From: Hemibagrus wyckioides
Taxonomy: Eukaryota; Chordata; Actinopteri; Siluriformes; Bagridae
Length of the DNA: 64,000 bases
Reading direction: 5' to 3'
Assembly: GCF_019097595.1 (NCBI RefSeq)
Contig: NC_080710.1
Coordinates: 24,361,780-24,425,779 of the forward strand
A program made the translations under genes and the position numbers. Below, piece by piece: positions 1 to 12,707 of the stretch. Numbering within the stretch: the stretch's first letter is position 1; every line of letters begins with the position of its first letter. The notes under the pieces are model-generated. The model worked only from the letters and a program-made list of their open reading frames with translations, was not told where the DNA came from and ran no database searches.

Positions 1-1145
1 AGAAGACATACAGTATAGTCCTGGAAATATTTAGTACCTGGTTAATGCAAACTCAGGGAGTGATTCTCCTACAGTTTAGGTACAATCAGATTTCTGAAAT
101 GAGATCTCATTTGCAGTGTGAGAAATTGAAATGTGAACAGACAAAGATTATTAAATAAACCACAAAATGCAACTTTAGAAATCTGAATTGAATGTAATGT
201 AATAGCATTTTATAGCATAATATACAGTACATTCCTTTTGGCAAAGCATTTGGACTGAAGTTAGCAGAAGACCAAAGCAACACAAGTGACAATCCAAGCA
301 AAAGCTTCAGTGTGATGTCAATAAAAATCATTTTCCCCTCCAGATTAGTTTGCTGTCACCAACCCTGCAGTAGGCCATAAATAATGCACAGATTTTCCAC
401 AGGACTGTGTGGTTAACAGGAATCAGCTCAGCTAATAAAAAGGCAGGAGCTGTGATTTAAACTCTCAGCTAGATGAGGAGTCACCAAAGGGACAGGCAAA
501 TATTAATCACCTCAGAATAAACACACCTGGGTGAACTTGATCCTGTGATAAATCAAAAAAGAATTTCAGACTGAAAGAAATACGACAATTAGAATTATGA
601 ATAGTTTGGATAGAAAAAAAAACACTGACTGGCTTATGCCATAAACTACACCAGAGAAACAACACATACAGTGACTGTTGCAAATACACAATATTGCAGT
701 CTCAGTCAGTGCAGCTCTTTTTATAACCACAGGTTGATTCTTTATTACATTTATGAGTAACTGGACATGTTTCTACAATATCCTGGGCGAACCAGAGTTC
801 TCAGAGGTTTTTGTGGATCATTTCTGTGTGTTTCATTTGAACTGGATTAGCTCTATACAGAGATTGAGAACAGTCAATCAGACTTTTAGATAATTATTTT
901 TCCAGTGTCTCCTGACAGGTCTATTCCTGGCTGTAGACTTGGGTATAGGAACACCAATGCACGTTGCCGCAGGCAGTCTGAGAATCTAGCCGCATGAATG
1001 TGATGTATTACTCTATCACTGTCCATGCATAAAGGGAAATTAATGGCCCTTTGCTCCTGCAGTGCTGCATATGCAAAGTCAAAATAAATGGAGAATAGAT
1101 AGAGAATAGGAGTTAGTGATATGACACAATCATGAGTGATTATAA
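1..1145. other. Intronic DNA, nothing recognised
   Basis: AT-rich sequence with short chance reading frames only. By position it lies in the large intron downstream of the pre-S1 exon of the channel gene. Confidence 0.5.
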
Positions 1146-1150
1146 AGGGT

Positions 1151-1365
1151 AATGGTGGCTTGATAGTTAAATGAGGTTCAAGCTCCAGCACCACCAAGCT
1201 ACCATTGTTGGACCCTTAACCCTATCTGCTCCAGGGGTGCTGTATCATAACTGACCCTGTGCTCTGTCTCCAGCTTCCTAGCAAGCTGAGATCTGCAGAG
1301 GAAAGAATTTCACTGTAATGCAATATTTATGTAACAAATAAAGGCTTTCTACTTCTTCTAATGTG
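1151..1365 (+). repeat. tRNA-derived SINE copy, degenerate
   Basis: The first part (ggtggcttgatagttaa, then agcaccaccaagctacc and ggacccttaaccct) matches the tRNA-like head and body of the SINE also seen at 35297-35480 and 40264-40452. The 3' part is different (tctgctccaggggtgctg, then aatttcactgtaatg) and ends in caaataaaggctttctacttcttct, a typical fish retroposon tail that grades into CTT repeats. Several short deletions show that it is old. The family assignment is from memory of fish repeats. Confidence 0.6.
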
Positions 1366-2415
1366 TATCATGATATGCTTTCTCACAACCTGCCAGCAAA
1401 TCAGTAATGTTGCATAGACAACTAGATTGCTTGAGGATACTTTTATATGATATCTAGAAAAAATATATTGTAAAAAATGTTTAAAAACTGTAAAGAAATT
1501 ACAAAAACAATGGATAAATGCTTCTAAATCTCATGTAAAAGTGTGATATTGATGTTGGTTTGTGGATACATGCAGGCATGTGTGTATTTCATGTTTCATG
1601 TCTTGAGAGTTATTTACTTGCTACTTCTAAAGCACCACAATGAGCATATGGTCTGACATATGTATATGTCTGTGTGTATAAGCCCAGTAAATCTGCATAC
1701 CAAGGCAGCATTACATGATTCAGAACTCTTAGTCTTTCATGCTTGGATGACATTAAGAACATACGGCCTGGTAAAGCAGGAAAAACATGTGCGTGGCTGG
1801 CCGTGAAGCTAGCGTTGGCTCAAGTGGCCATAGAGCAAAAACAGTGAGATCATGTCAGACTGCACTTCCTCCCACTCTCTACTATTTCTCTCTACTGAAC
1901 CCATGACATGGGCAGATGGTACAGTCCACAAGCCACTAAATAGGACAGCAGGGAGAGCGTGTCTGGCACCTTGTTCAGTGTGGGGTTCCCATGGTAAGCT
2001 TCTCCTGCAGCTCAATTCAAGCTGATCAAAGTTTAAGTATAAGGAATTACAGCAGAGTCTCAGCAGATATTATTTAAATCAGATAACAAGGATGCACAGA
2101 CTACTCAAAAATTAGCAGAGATGTTCATTAGCTCCCTCTCAGAGCTGAGGATTAGTCAGGTCTAATGCAATCATGTTTTTTATATCAAACAAACAGACAT
2201 AGTATTAAGAGAATGTATGATCTGGGACGTTTTATTGTAATGTAATGGATAAGGGTATTGGGGAAAAGAAGAAAACCGTCTATATATAATAATTTATACA
2301 TCTTCAGTAACTGCTTTAACCATTGCCAGGGTTGTGATGAATCCACAGAAAAACTACGAATATGTCTCATTAATATACATTTAAATCACATGACATCATG
2401 CACATGCAATTTTAT
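1366..2415. other. Intronic DNA, nothing recognised
   Basis: No splice-flanked exon, transposon end or RNA gene found. Only short chance reading frames are present. Confidence 0.45.
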
Positions 2416-2417
2416 AC

Positions 2418-2560
2418 AGTTATTCCTGGTTAAAAGCAACTTACAGCAGCCATTCCATTGAATTTCTGGGAGGTGGGTGAGCCAGGGAACTCAGAAGAAA
2501 CCCATAGAGAAACCTAAGCTCAGGACTGAACTGGGGACTATGGAGCTTTGAGCCATTAAT
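2418..2560 (-). repeat. Dispersed SINE-like repeat fragment
   Basis: Read on the minus strand it contains a decayed version of a common fish repeat: an 'agctcc..ggt/agtcc..' head, then cctgagcttaggttt, tgggtttcttctgag and cacctcccag, followed by gtaagttgcttttaacc. Related pieces lie at 46037-46165 (plus) and 10318-10432 (minus). The name of the family (Mermaid-like) is my best guess. Confidence 0.5.
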
Positions 2561-3374
2561 GTGACAGATATTATGTCTACGGATGCAAGAAATATCAGTA
2601 AAATAATATTAACAGACTGATGCTAGAAGTCAGTAATGTTCAATGAGTATAGAGTATTGCCTAAAGCCTAACAAAAAAGCTAGATCTGTCCATCCCTATT
2701 TTTGGCTTGTCATTGCTGGTAATTGTTGTACATTTATTAAAGTAATTGACAGAAAAGGGGGGATCAGCAAGGGGGTCCAAAATTAGATCCTTGCTTTTAA
2801 TTAAAGCACAGCATGAAGAAAGAAGTGTGAGCTAAAGATCTTATGTGGGATGGATGTGACTAAGCAAAAATCATAATTAAGTTGGTCAACACAGATTAGA
2901 TGCAGTTTGAAATCAGGTTGTGACAATGTAGAGCTCAGAAAACAGAGAGCCATTGTCAATTAATTAAACATGGACAAGGATAGGATAAGATAACCTTCTA
3001 CTTTTATCTTCTCCATTTTGTTAAAGTGTTAGTGGATAACCTTTCAGGTCGCTGAGACATTGCTAATGTGACATCTCTGATAATGTGTTAGAACTAAAGT
3101 TTTAAAGAACAACAAGGCCAACGTTTCTATAAAGTATTCACACTGAACACATTTCTCAATGGAATAAAAAGAAGGAAAAAATGTACTACAGCAAAGGTTT
3201 GCGAGTATGCGGATGTGATGTGTTATGATGTGGGCTCAGTGTTGTCTCTTGGTGATATTTATACTGATAGATAGCTCTTCAGCTGAGGCTGGAAGGATGA
3301 CAGTCTGAGTAAATGGTGTCATCACTGCACTGATGCACAGACTCTCCAGAGACACACAATCCCAATGATGTTAA

Positions 3375-3405
<31 letters not shown>

Positions 3406-4394
3406 GATATGTGCCTGCTAAAATAATACATTATACACTGTGTATGCCGTGGGATAACTTTCGGAGTCCTAAAAAATGCCAAAAGTCACTAACATGATAT
3501 CTATGAATATGAATACATATAATATCATTGTACAAATGCAACCAGATTCAAAATAGATTTGAATTATTTCACAAAAATAAGTATTTTAAATGATTTAAAG
3601 ATCTCAGTGAAATAAATTCAAACTTTTGACTAATAATTTCCTGTGTATTTTTTCCCTCAGTTTAAATTGACTTTCATAATAATGAGGGGACATGTCTTAT
3701 TTACGTGATGCATTATAGACTAAACACTGTGTAAAAAAAATCTTACAGTCAGTTCTTTCACACTAAATTTATTAGATATCACTGAGTCTACAACCAGGTG
3801 AGTCTATTTTAGGGTGGTCACATTACTGAAAGGTTTTTTCATGATCAAGAACATAAACACAATTGCGAAGGATTATTCACAGTAAGCTTTATTTGTAACA
3901 GATCATGCAAAATTGGTTAAAGCGTCCAAACAGAATGCTGTAAGTACAGAAGCTAAAGCCTGTGAAGGAATTCTTGCACTGCATTATTAATTCCTGCTTA
4001 GTAACCTTGCAGAATTAATAAAGCCCTGCACTAAAGCGATTTTGCCCTAAATGTATGCACAGCTTGATCCAAATATGAACAATAATAGCCTTAGCACTGC
4101 TGACACAGGGCCTGCATCACTCTGTATCTATATAAAGTCCAATGCTTTATTAATGACATTATTAAGCAGTGACGCAAAGGCAGTTGAGTGGAACAGAGCA
4201 GAAAAAAGGAGCTACATTAATAAAGTTTTACAGTGCATTATTAATCTGTGAACAGTAAACTAAACTGAACTAAATGTAACTATGTTTTATGATTCTGTCT
4301 CTAAAACCCCAAAATACTAATAGACAGGGAGACTTTGATCATGTCATGGCATTTTGCCTTGGTTGGTACACATGCCTGATTTAGAAATATTTAA
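2561..4394. other. Intronic DNA with one GT microsatellite
   Basis: Contains a (GT)12 tract at 3381-3404. Nothing else is recognisable in this stretch. Confidence 0.5.
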
Positions 4395-4399
4395 AAACC

Positions 4400-4575
4400 C
4401 TATAAGATTAGATTAATCTATTAGATTAGATTCAACTTTATTGTCACTGCACATGTGGGTACAAGGCAATGAAACAGAGTTAGCATCTAAGCAGAAGTGC
4501 ATTTTTGCAGTGCCGATAATTAGCATATATAATCAGTATATAAACAAATATAAATATTCTGAGCATAGTGTAATC
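4400..4575 (-). repeat. Retroelement 3' tail with short tandem repeat
   Basis: On the minus strand this ends gtgcagtgacaataaagttg followed by AATCT-like short repeats, a 3' end typical of fish LINEs and the SINEs that share their tails. The body (agttagcatctaagcagaag on the plus strand) is the part usually found next to it. No reverse transcriptase sequence is present. Confidence 0.5.
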
Positions 4576-4873
4576 TATATGCTGTCACAAGCTCCTATCT
4601 AATCAGAAGCAGCCTGCTGCACAAAGGCAATATGGTGAACATTGACTCTTTAAATCTCTCTAAGCTGCATTAACAATCAATATCAGACCCAAGAACTAAT
4701 GCATGCATGGACAGGTTTAGACACGCCCATCTTATTATCATATAAGTGGAAGAAAGGAAAACAGGAAATAGATGAATGAGTTGCTAGGAAGGGTGTATAA
4801 GAAATAAAAAGTGAGCAAATATTTTTTGGAATGTTTAAAACCTTTAGTCCTTAGTCTTTTTTTCCATATACGT

Positions 4874-4920
<47 letters not shown>

Positions 4921-4923
<3 letters not shown>

Positions 4924-6159
4924 TATATTGCCAAAAGTATTCGCTCACCTGCCTTGACTCGCATATGAACTTAAGTGACATCCCATTCCTAATCCATAGG
5001 GTTCAATATGACGTCGGTCCACCCTTTGCAGCTATAACAGCTTCAACTCTTCTGGGAAGGCTGTCCACAAGGTTTAGGAGTGTGTTTATGGGAATTTTTG
5101 ACCATTCTTCCAGAAGCGCATTTGTGAGGTCACACACTGATGTTGGACGAGAAGGCCTGGCTCTCAGTCTCTGCTCTAATTCATCCCAAAGGTGTTCTAT
5201 CAGGTTGAGGTCAGGACTCTGTGCAGGCCAGTCAAGTTCATCCACACCAGACTCTGTCATCCATGTCTTTATGGATCTTGCTTTGGTCACTGGTGCACAG
5301 TCATGTTGGAAGAGGAAGGGGCCAGCTCCAAACTGTTCCCACAAAGTTGGGAGCATGGAATTGTCCAAAATGTCTTGGTATGCTGAAGCATTCAGTGTTC
5401 CTTTCACTGGAACTAAGGGGCCAAGCCCAGCTTGAAAAACAACCCCACACCATAATCCACCACCAAACTTTACACTTGGCACAATGCAGTCAGACAAGTA
5501 CCATTCTCCTGGCAACCGGCAAACTGAGACTCGTCCATCAGATTGCCAGATGGAGAAGCGCGATTCGTCACTCCAGAGAACGCGTCTCCACTGCTCTAGA
5601 GTCCAGTGGCGGCGTGCTTTACACCACTGCATCCGACGCTTTGCATTGCACTTGGTGATGTATGGCTTGGATGCAGCTGCTCGGCCATGGAAACCCATTC
5701 CATAAAGCTCTCTGCGCACTGTTCTTGAGCTAATCTGAAGGCCACATGAAGTTTGGAGGTCTGTAGTGACTGACTCTGCAGAAAGTTGGTGACCTCTTCG
5801 CACTATGTGCCTCAGCATCTGCTGACCCCGCTCCGTCAGTTTACGTGGCCTACCACTTCGTGGCTGAGTTGCTGTCGTTCCCAAACACTTCCACGTTCTT
5901 ATAATACAGCTGACAGTTGACTGTGGAATATTTAGGAGCGAGGAAATTTCACGACTGGATTTGTTGCACAGGTGGCATCCTATCACAGTTCCACGCTGGA
6001 ATTCACTGAGCTCCTGAGAGCGACCCATTCTTTCACAAATGTTTGTAAAAACAGTCTGCATGCCTAGGTGCTTGATTTTATACACCTGTGGCCATGGAAG
6101 TGATTGGAACACCTGATTCTCATTATTTGGATGGGTGAGCGAATACTTTTGGCAATATA

Positions 6160-6162
<3 letters not shown>
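4921..6162 (-). mobile_element. Tc1-like transposon, nearly complete (copy 1)
   Basis: A 1242-bp Tc1/mariner element in the sense orientation of the channel gene. The left inverted repeat starts CACTATATTGCCAAAAG and runs through about 29 bases. The right one is its reverse complement except for a change at the outermost base. TA lies on both sides. Compared with the sister copy at 40883-42144 it lacks 12 bp between the 5' inverted repeat and the coding region, and 4 and 2 bp inside the transposase. These three deletions plus a 2-bp insertion in the other copy account for the full 20-bp length difference. The copies look nearly identical elsewhere, so both inserted recently in evolutionary terms. 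Confidence 0.93.
5003..6061 (-). CDS. Tc1 transposase, open but with scrambled core motif
   Basis: An open frame of 352 residues from the ATG at 6061 ([11 protein letters not shown]). The family's cut-and-paste transposase binds the inverted repeats and cleaves at TA. Paired helix-turn-helix DNA-binding regions lie at about residues 14-60 and 76-125, with a GRPRK linker at 70-74. The catalytic DD34E triad is present: Asp165 (WSDES), Asp254 (QHDCAP) and Glu289 (LNLIEHLW, where the family usually has LNPIE). Residues about 200-211 read [13 protein letters not shown] where the sister copy has [15 protein letters not shown]. Deletions of 4 and 2 bp shift the frame and then restore it. His after CAPV is replaced by Thr. 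The frame upstream of 6061 only translates the inverted repeat and TA tract. Activity is doubtful. Confidence 0.85.
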   Translation of the reverse strand: MQTVFTNICERMGRSQELSEFQRGTVIGCHLCNKSSREISSLLNIPQSTVSCIIRTWKCLGTTATQPRSGRPRKLTERGQQMLRHIVRRGHQLSAESVTTDLQTSCGLQISSRTVRRELYGMGFHGRAAASKPYITKCNAKRRMQWCKARRHWTLEQWRRVLWSDESRFSIWQSDGRVSVCRLPGEWYLSDCIVPSVKFGGGLWCGVVFQAGLGPLVPVKGTLNASAYQDILDNSMLPTLWEQFGAGPFLFQHDCAPVTKARSIKTWMTESGVDELDWPAQSPDLNLIEHLWDELEQRLRARPSRPTSVCDLTNALLEEWSKIPINTLLNLVDSLPRRVEAVIAAKGGPTSY

Positions 6163-6195
<33 letters not shown>

Positions 6196-6198
<3 letters not shown>

Positions 6199-8440
6199 TT
6201 TTTATATTCAGTAAGTTGTTACTTTGGCTCAACTTACCAAAGTGACTTTGGTTTGCTTCACAGTGTTACTTCTTAATTAACAGCGAAATACTGAGTGAAT
6301 TATGTTATATGCATTAGCAGAGGAAAAACACAACATGAAAGCAAAATAAAAATGTGCTATATTTATGAGATATGTATCTAAATATCTAATAGGAAAACCA
6401 TACGTTATGGGGTAATATCAAGTCATTATTGTAAGCAACTTTCTAATCATAATTTTAGATTCAACTGGAAATGGGCTTCGGTAAATATTACACTTGCTCA
6501 TTGGTAATATTAATTTACACATGCAACCATCAAGTAACTTTCAGGCTGCATTTCACATTCGTATATTTGCATTAAATGCCACTCTGTATTTTAGCACTGC
6601 GGAAACAAATTGCATATTCATAAAGCAAACATACTGGTACTATTCACTCATTTTGAAAAAGGCAATCCTTCATAGGTCTGGTGAATAAATCAGCATGCAT
6701 TTTTGGTGGTTATCATCATGTTTTTTTACACGTGCAAGCCAGGTCCTGAGTGTGTTGTTTGTGGCTGTATCATGGAGGGGTGTGCCTCTGCTCACGCCAT
6801 TGCCTCATAAGATGAGTCTGTCTGACTCGTGCTCCACACTCTTAGCCATGATGGATCGGCTGGCTGGAGAATAGCCTGCCTGAGGTCTGTTTGGTCAGCG
6901 GAATAATACCCCTACTTGGCTGGTGGCTGAAATCATTACAGGTTGATGTCAAAATTCTCTGCCCAATTAATTTAACTATAAGCAGAGATGGGCTCTACTG
7001 TATCATGTGCTATGAAGACCACTGGCGTACTTCTGAGATCCACACAGAACAAAAACGTACTGTATGTACTGTAGTTTGTGACAGTGTTCTATATGAGACT
7101 AACAAGTGACAGTAGACTCAATGAGTATGAAACAAATCTCTTTTTATATGTGCACTTTTATATATATTTTCTCACATCTAGAGATTTATTTATTTAATTA
7201 TTTAATTTATTTCCAGATAACACTAGATATCGTATAGTGTACTTCCTAGGAGTACAGTCGTTATATAGACTGCTCAGCTACTTTCGTTTGATTGTTTATT
7301 GTTAATTAGTTTCACATGGACACACAGCTCAGACCTATCTTAGTTGCACTTATTTGACTCGAAGTCTTGGCTATGACCTATTTAGCAGTTACAACTGCTT
7401 TAGTTCCTATAGGCCTTAGCACCTATCTGCTGCTCCAATCAGCCCCAATCATCTTCGAAAGTAATAAAAAGAACTAGTCTCTAGTAGCGTGACTTGAAAA
7501 AGCGTAAATTCTACAAGGTCTAGAATTTGATGTTCTAGGACAGGTGGGTGGCGCTCCACAGCGTCTGTGACTGATGTACACCAGATCAGTGCTGTTTCGA
7601 GCAGAGCCTGATTCAATTAGGGTCCAGGGACATGGGCAAGCAGCCAGTCCAACCCCTTACCCAGCTCACTGAGATTAATGAGACGAGTGCTGACAAAATG
7701 GGTCAGCCATGGACGTGCGTGTATGTGTGTGTGTGTGTGTGTGTGTTGGTTAGTTGAGGGGAGTGACTAAAGGTGAGTTAGATTGATGTTAATGCACTGT
7801 CCAGTCTACATTTGTTTCTTCAGTGAATTCGAGCATCAGTGGCAGTTACACAACACCAATGCCTTGTCTGCATACATATTCGTAGTGCATGCACACTCAC
7901 TCATACACACACACACACATACACACACACACACACACACTATGCTCGCAGCATACATGCATGACACATATGCATAAAATTACTAAAATGGTAAAAAAAG
8001 CCACAGTGGGAAAAAACAGAGAGAAAGACAACCAGGAAGCATTAAAGACATCAGAATTTCTTGCGTACAGTTTTCTAAATTATACTCCAATACCACAAAA
8101 TCATTTTGTACACACAATGAAATGTAACACTCAATCACTGTTAATGAAAAACAGCTTGAACCTTTTGAGAAATAACCACACATTTTTATAATTTACTTAT
8201 CCTAACTTATGCTCAAGAAAATACATGTTCAAGAAAATATAAAAACTAGGTTACATTACCTATGGGTAATACTGCCTTCAAGTCCTCCTTGGAAGTTTAT
8301 GTACCTGGGTCATGATTATGACATTATGTTTGTTTATTAAGGAAACTTTATTGTTTTTATTGCTTTATTTTTTATATAATCAATAACAAGATTTTTAACA
8401 TGCAAAATTCTTACTGATGTGGATGTCACAATCAGATTGG
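6196..8440. other. Intronic DNA with GT and AC microsatellites
   Basis: Holds a GT tract at 7724-7746 and an AC tract at 7904-7940. The stretch 7540-7710 is less AT-rich than its surroundings, but I can assign no function. The remainder shows nothing recognisable. Confidence 0.5.
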
Positions 8441-8441
8441 G

Positions 8442-8622
8442 CACCCTTATTTTGTTGTCATCTGATCCACGTATTTTTGCCCTTCCTGACTCATCCTTCC
8501 CATTTTATCCAGGCTTGGGAGCAGCACTGAGAGTTAACCCCTCAGTGGCTGGGTCACTTGCGTGCCCAGGAATAGAACCCAGGCCACGACGTTGACAGTG
8601 TGGGATCCTGTCACCAGAGAAT
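8442..8622 (-). repeat. Dispersed repeat fragment (SINE-like)
   Basis: The minus strand reads gcctgggttctattcctggg, then cagccactgaggggttaact, tcagtgctgctcccaagcct, ggataaaatggg and gtcaggaagggc. I recognise this as a decayed member of a common fish retroposon with a tail of the 'gtcaggaagggcatccggc' type. It has no coding capacity. Confidence 0.5.
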
Positions 8623-9070
8623 TTATCAACCACCTCATAATTTCAAAAAGGACGTCAAGGCAGTATAAACATCTGGTCTATATACCAAATGACTGTGTGG
8701 ATAGAAGGTCCCAGTCCAAAGTTAGCACTGCAGTCAGCAAGGAGTTGAACAAGACATGCGACTGTTGCTACACCGCTTACTACGAGAGTTCATAGTGCAG
8801 TAGCTGTTAAAGAGTGTTTTTCTATCTTCTGTCTAGTCCACATTATCTTGTTACACTGTCTTCCTCAATTTGATTAAGACTTTTTTCTTAGCGTTGAGAA
8901 GGACAGAGCAGACTGTAACCATTACCAATGTGTCAGCTTGCCAAGCTTGAATCTGCTGTGTAAGCTTTTTCCCCTTTGCTTTGTGAACATCAACTGTGTG
9001 GATGAAATCCATAGATTGATAAAATCATGTTTTTTTCCTCTTTGCTTTCATTGAATGCTCGATTACCCAA
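8623..9070. other. Intronic DNA, nothing recognised
   Basis: No exon, transposon end or RNA gene could be supported here. Confidence 0.4.
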
Positions 9071-9074
9071 AACC

Positions 9075-9445
9075 CCAACAATGACATGTCAGACAAGGAC
9101 GAGGTGTGGATGCAAGCGCAGCTTTATTGATGCAAATGGAAAAGCAGACAAATCCACAAGGCAAGGACAGAGTCCCTGTCATAAACAGGCAATGGTTAAC
9201 AAACAAGCAAGGCAAACTCAATAAAATAAACAAGCAGGGTCAAAGCCAGAACAGGGTTCACTTAATAGCAAAGACTTGGTGTTGTGTTTAGCTAAGACCA
9301 ATACTTTGCTATAGACTGAAGTTTGTGCTGTCTGCAGGTGTGTGTACAGAAGTCATGGGAAGGTCAGGTGAGATGCCTTGTAGGTTGATATTTGGTGGAG
9401 GATTCTGGGAAATGGAGGTTATGTTTACAGGTGGAGCTGACAACA
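9075..9445. repeat. Dispersed noncoding repeat, family shared with 39.4 kb
   Basis: Starts around gacaaggacgaggtgtggat and continues with gcagctttattgatgc, strings of 'caaacaagcaaggcaaactc' type, and ends near ggaggattctgggaaatgga. The segment 39410-39630 has the same architecture (gacggacagacgtaggtgca, gctttatggtttt, strings of aaca/agacagg). Fish genomes carry many such copies, which I believe are LTR or nonautonomous transposon ends. I cannot fix the class or exact borders. Confidence 0.4.
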
Positions 9446-10316
9446 TTGCACTAAATCTTTATTTAGACACGTTTGTTTGGGTAACCTAATTTTGCTCGGC
9501 TATCTAGAATACCTATGCAATTTAATTTGATATAAATTTATTTATTATTAATTAAGATTGTAATTATTCAATTTTGAAATATTGACTCCTTAAGGTCATA
9601 TTTTATTATTGTTATCTCATTATGTTGACATAGACTAATTAACTGAAACTTATGATTAGCCCATATATAAACACGGTCAGACAGGCATGAAATTAGTGAT
9701 ACCACAATAAAGGTAATTATTGGTTAGGTTACATTTTGTGTTGCACACAGTTGAGGAACACCTACAAGCCAGCCATAGTTCTGGTCTTAATGTCCTAGAT
9801 TCTACCAATTTTCATGATCTATTAGAAACATTAACCTTTTAGTCTGGAGTTAATAGACCTATGTCCACTCCAATCATTGAGCCCTAAGAGCAAAACATGA
9901 CATGACTAAAAGCAAGTTAAATGGCTTATGCACCCACTGTATTGCTTAATAAATTACCACTGACATTGTCATAAATTTAATAGGCCTATTTTTAATGGTA
10001 CAAAGCATTTTTTTTGTCTTTTAATGGCCCGGTGTTTTGAACTCACTGGTGCATTTACTGCATTAATATCATCTATGCTTTATATTAACTTCACTCTTGT
10101 TCAATTATGTTTGGATCACGTACTGCCCAGTGTTATTAATGCTATAAAAAGGGCACATTTTATGGCATCAATTTAAATATTTGATGATAGTTCTATGATT
10201 TTGTGCATCTTAAATAGGGTACCACTACATTAGACGCAGAGAGGCTATTTAACTTCATATGCATAACATTTTATTTTGAATGTCAATGTTTAATATGCCA
10301 TCATTCATTTATTCTG
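9446..10316. other. AT-rich intronic DNA, nothing recognised
   Basis: Very AT-rich, with only chance reading frames. Confidence 0.45.
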
Positions 10317-10317
10317 T

Positions 10318-10432
10318 GATCCCAGAGAAAAACCATGAGGAGAACACAAGGAACTCATACAGACAACAACCAGAGTTCAGATTTCAAACCAACAACGCTA
10401 GAGCTTTGAGGTGCCAAGGTTTCCCTCTGTGT
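10318..10432 (-). repeat. Dispersed SINE-like repeat fragment
   Basis: The minus strand reads cctcaaagctctagcgttgt, ggtttgaaatctgaactctg, gtctgtatgagttc, tgttctcctcatgg and tttctctggga. This is a decayed copy of the same repeat as at 2418-2560 and 46037-46165. Confidence 0.45.
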
Positions 10433-12070
10433 AATGATATCCAATTTTAAATACTAAGGATATTTTAACCAATTTTTAATGTTAAGTTGACAAACAGGCT
10501 TAGCCGGAGTCATTGAGAAAATTTAGAGCTGTAGCAATAAACCAGGATGCAACATGTCCTTCAATATTAGTTTGAAATGGTTGGGCATTTTTGTGTTAAC
10601 CCTAAGCCACTGACCTAAGACTCTGTTCTTACACAACTGATTATGTGTATGCAACAAAAAAGACATGAAATAACATCAGAATTACTATCACAATGATGCT
10701 ATCAAATCATGGCAATGTGTGAATATGTAAGCAAGAACCTACTATGTGCCACATGTAACGGAATATACCTAACTGTTGTCAAGATATAGTGCATGTATAA
10801 TGTGTAGTGTCAAGAGAGTGTTAAGTATTTTGTAATACTGGTGCTCACTGTGTATTGAATCTGAGAAAAGCTTCATCAGGTTTACTTATTTGTATCACGT
10901 CCCTGTGAAAGGTCGTGAGTTTAATCTGCCAAAGAAACGATGTTGGATGCCTGAGCAAGATCCTTATAAGCTTTGGATTGGACTCGAAATTACTTCGAAT
11001 TTGCACCTGCCAAATGAAATAAAGTTTATTTCTTTCCTGCTTTAGCCCAGGCACTCTGGTGCCTTTAGAAAATTTGTTATCTGGGACTAAATAAGAATTT
11101 GAAAGACATTTGATAAGGCTGAACTACGCAAGTTTGAGAACACCAATCACTCAAATCTCCAGCCAGCTGTCCAATACTTTGGACCACATCAATCAAAACA
11201 CCTATAGCCACCACATGCTGAGTAGGGAAATAAAGGCAAGTATCTACTGACCAGGTCAAGGACAGTAAAGACTCTTTAAATAACACCTACTTGGAGAATC
11301 AAAGAGCTTAGTCGAATTTAGAGATCTGGTATGCTTTAAAATTTATTTTTTAACTTAGCATGACAAACTAATTTGGAAATTAACCTTGAGAGTAATATAT
11401 TCTTGTTTGCTTTGGCGCTCATTCAACAGATATAAATAAGAAATTAATGTAAACTTCAAGGATGCAACATCTTAAGCTGATTCAGAATTGGTTGTTAGCA
11501 CTGCAGATGCACTGGCGCACAGCTCCTGCTGGAGATCGTGACTTGGGCACAGACAGCGTTTTGATGTAGGGCAGTATCAGATGGTGATTAACTGCACTAG
11601 GAGGTACATCAAAACATAATGCATCTCTCTTACTGGGACGCTAGTTACTTAAAATTGTACAAGATGTACTGCATGGGGAAGCCAAGATAAGGGAAATAGG
11701 TGGCAAATCACATTAGATATAGAAGTCAATTAGATATAGAACAGTATTCCTCTTTAATAATCTATCATGCTTATGATACTGATGCAGTCATCTCTGGAAA
11801 ATCTCTAAGGGAGGAGTCTTGGCAAACACAGAAGTACCTCTTTATACCTGCTATAAAAATGCATCTCTGGATAAAAGACATATTAGCGATGAACCAATTC
11901 GAGCATGAAGTGTTTGAATCTTTTTTAATTATTTACATCACAAACTATTCACTTTTCCTTACCACCAGAACACTGCTTGTATATCAACTTAGAGATAGAG
12001 AGATATTAAACAGACACCATGAAGCTGAGGTATTTGGCCAGAATAAAGAAACAGTTTTGTTTGACTTTGC
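10433..12070. other. Intronic DNA, nothing recognised
   Basis: No conserved motif, splice-flanked exon or transposon end was seen. The 129-codon frame at 11700-12089 has no recognisable domain and runs into a duplicated repeat unit. Confidence 0.45.
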
Positions 12071-12203
12071 TTGTTTCTGTCTACTATAATAATCAAAGGG
12101 TATGGATTTACTTTCTTACAGTATACAAGGCCATACGATTTAATCACATTTTCACAGAAATGTTCTAATGCTTTAATATTCATAACAGTGACACATTTCA
12201 ATT

Positions 12204-12238
<35 letters not shown>

Positions 12239-12636
12239 TTTTTGAGATGACCTCAACACAAAAAAATAAAATTCTAAATCATTTCTTTTGGATCCAGGGC
12301 CTATCCCTGGAACAGCTGGACAAGACACAAAGAAAACCCACATGGATGATGATGATTTATTTTTGTTTTTTAATTTGTGGAAAGGTCTTTTATTTGAAAT
12401 GGCATTTATTTTTCACACATTTTTATATTTTGGATCTTACTGTAATCTGCTCAGATACTATAAAGCAATATAATTGACAATTGATTTTAAGTTTTGAAAT
12501 TGATTGTTTCTGTCTACTATAATAATCAAAGGATATGGATTTACTTTCTTACAGTATACAAGGCCATACGATTTAATCATATTTTCACAGAAATGTTCTA
12601 ATGCTTTAATATTCATAACAGTGACACATTTCAATT

Positions 12637-12707
<71 letters not shown>

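Larger units (their letters stand above)
4873..6195. repeat. TA microsatellite split by a Tc1 insertion
   Basis: TA dinucleotides run from about 4878 to 4920 and resume at 6161-6195. The Tc1 element at 4921-6162 lies exactly between them, as expected for an element that inserts at TA. The original tract was probably one array of roughly 35-40 units. Confidence 0.85.

Noticed and set aside
4965..5705. Several open frames on the plus strand across Tc1 copy 1 (and the equivalent minus-strand frames at 41399-42100)
   Set aside because: They are antisense shadows of the transposase. The same shadows appear in both copies and have no family resemblance of their own.
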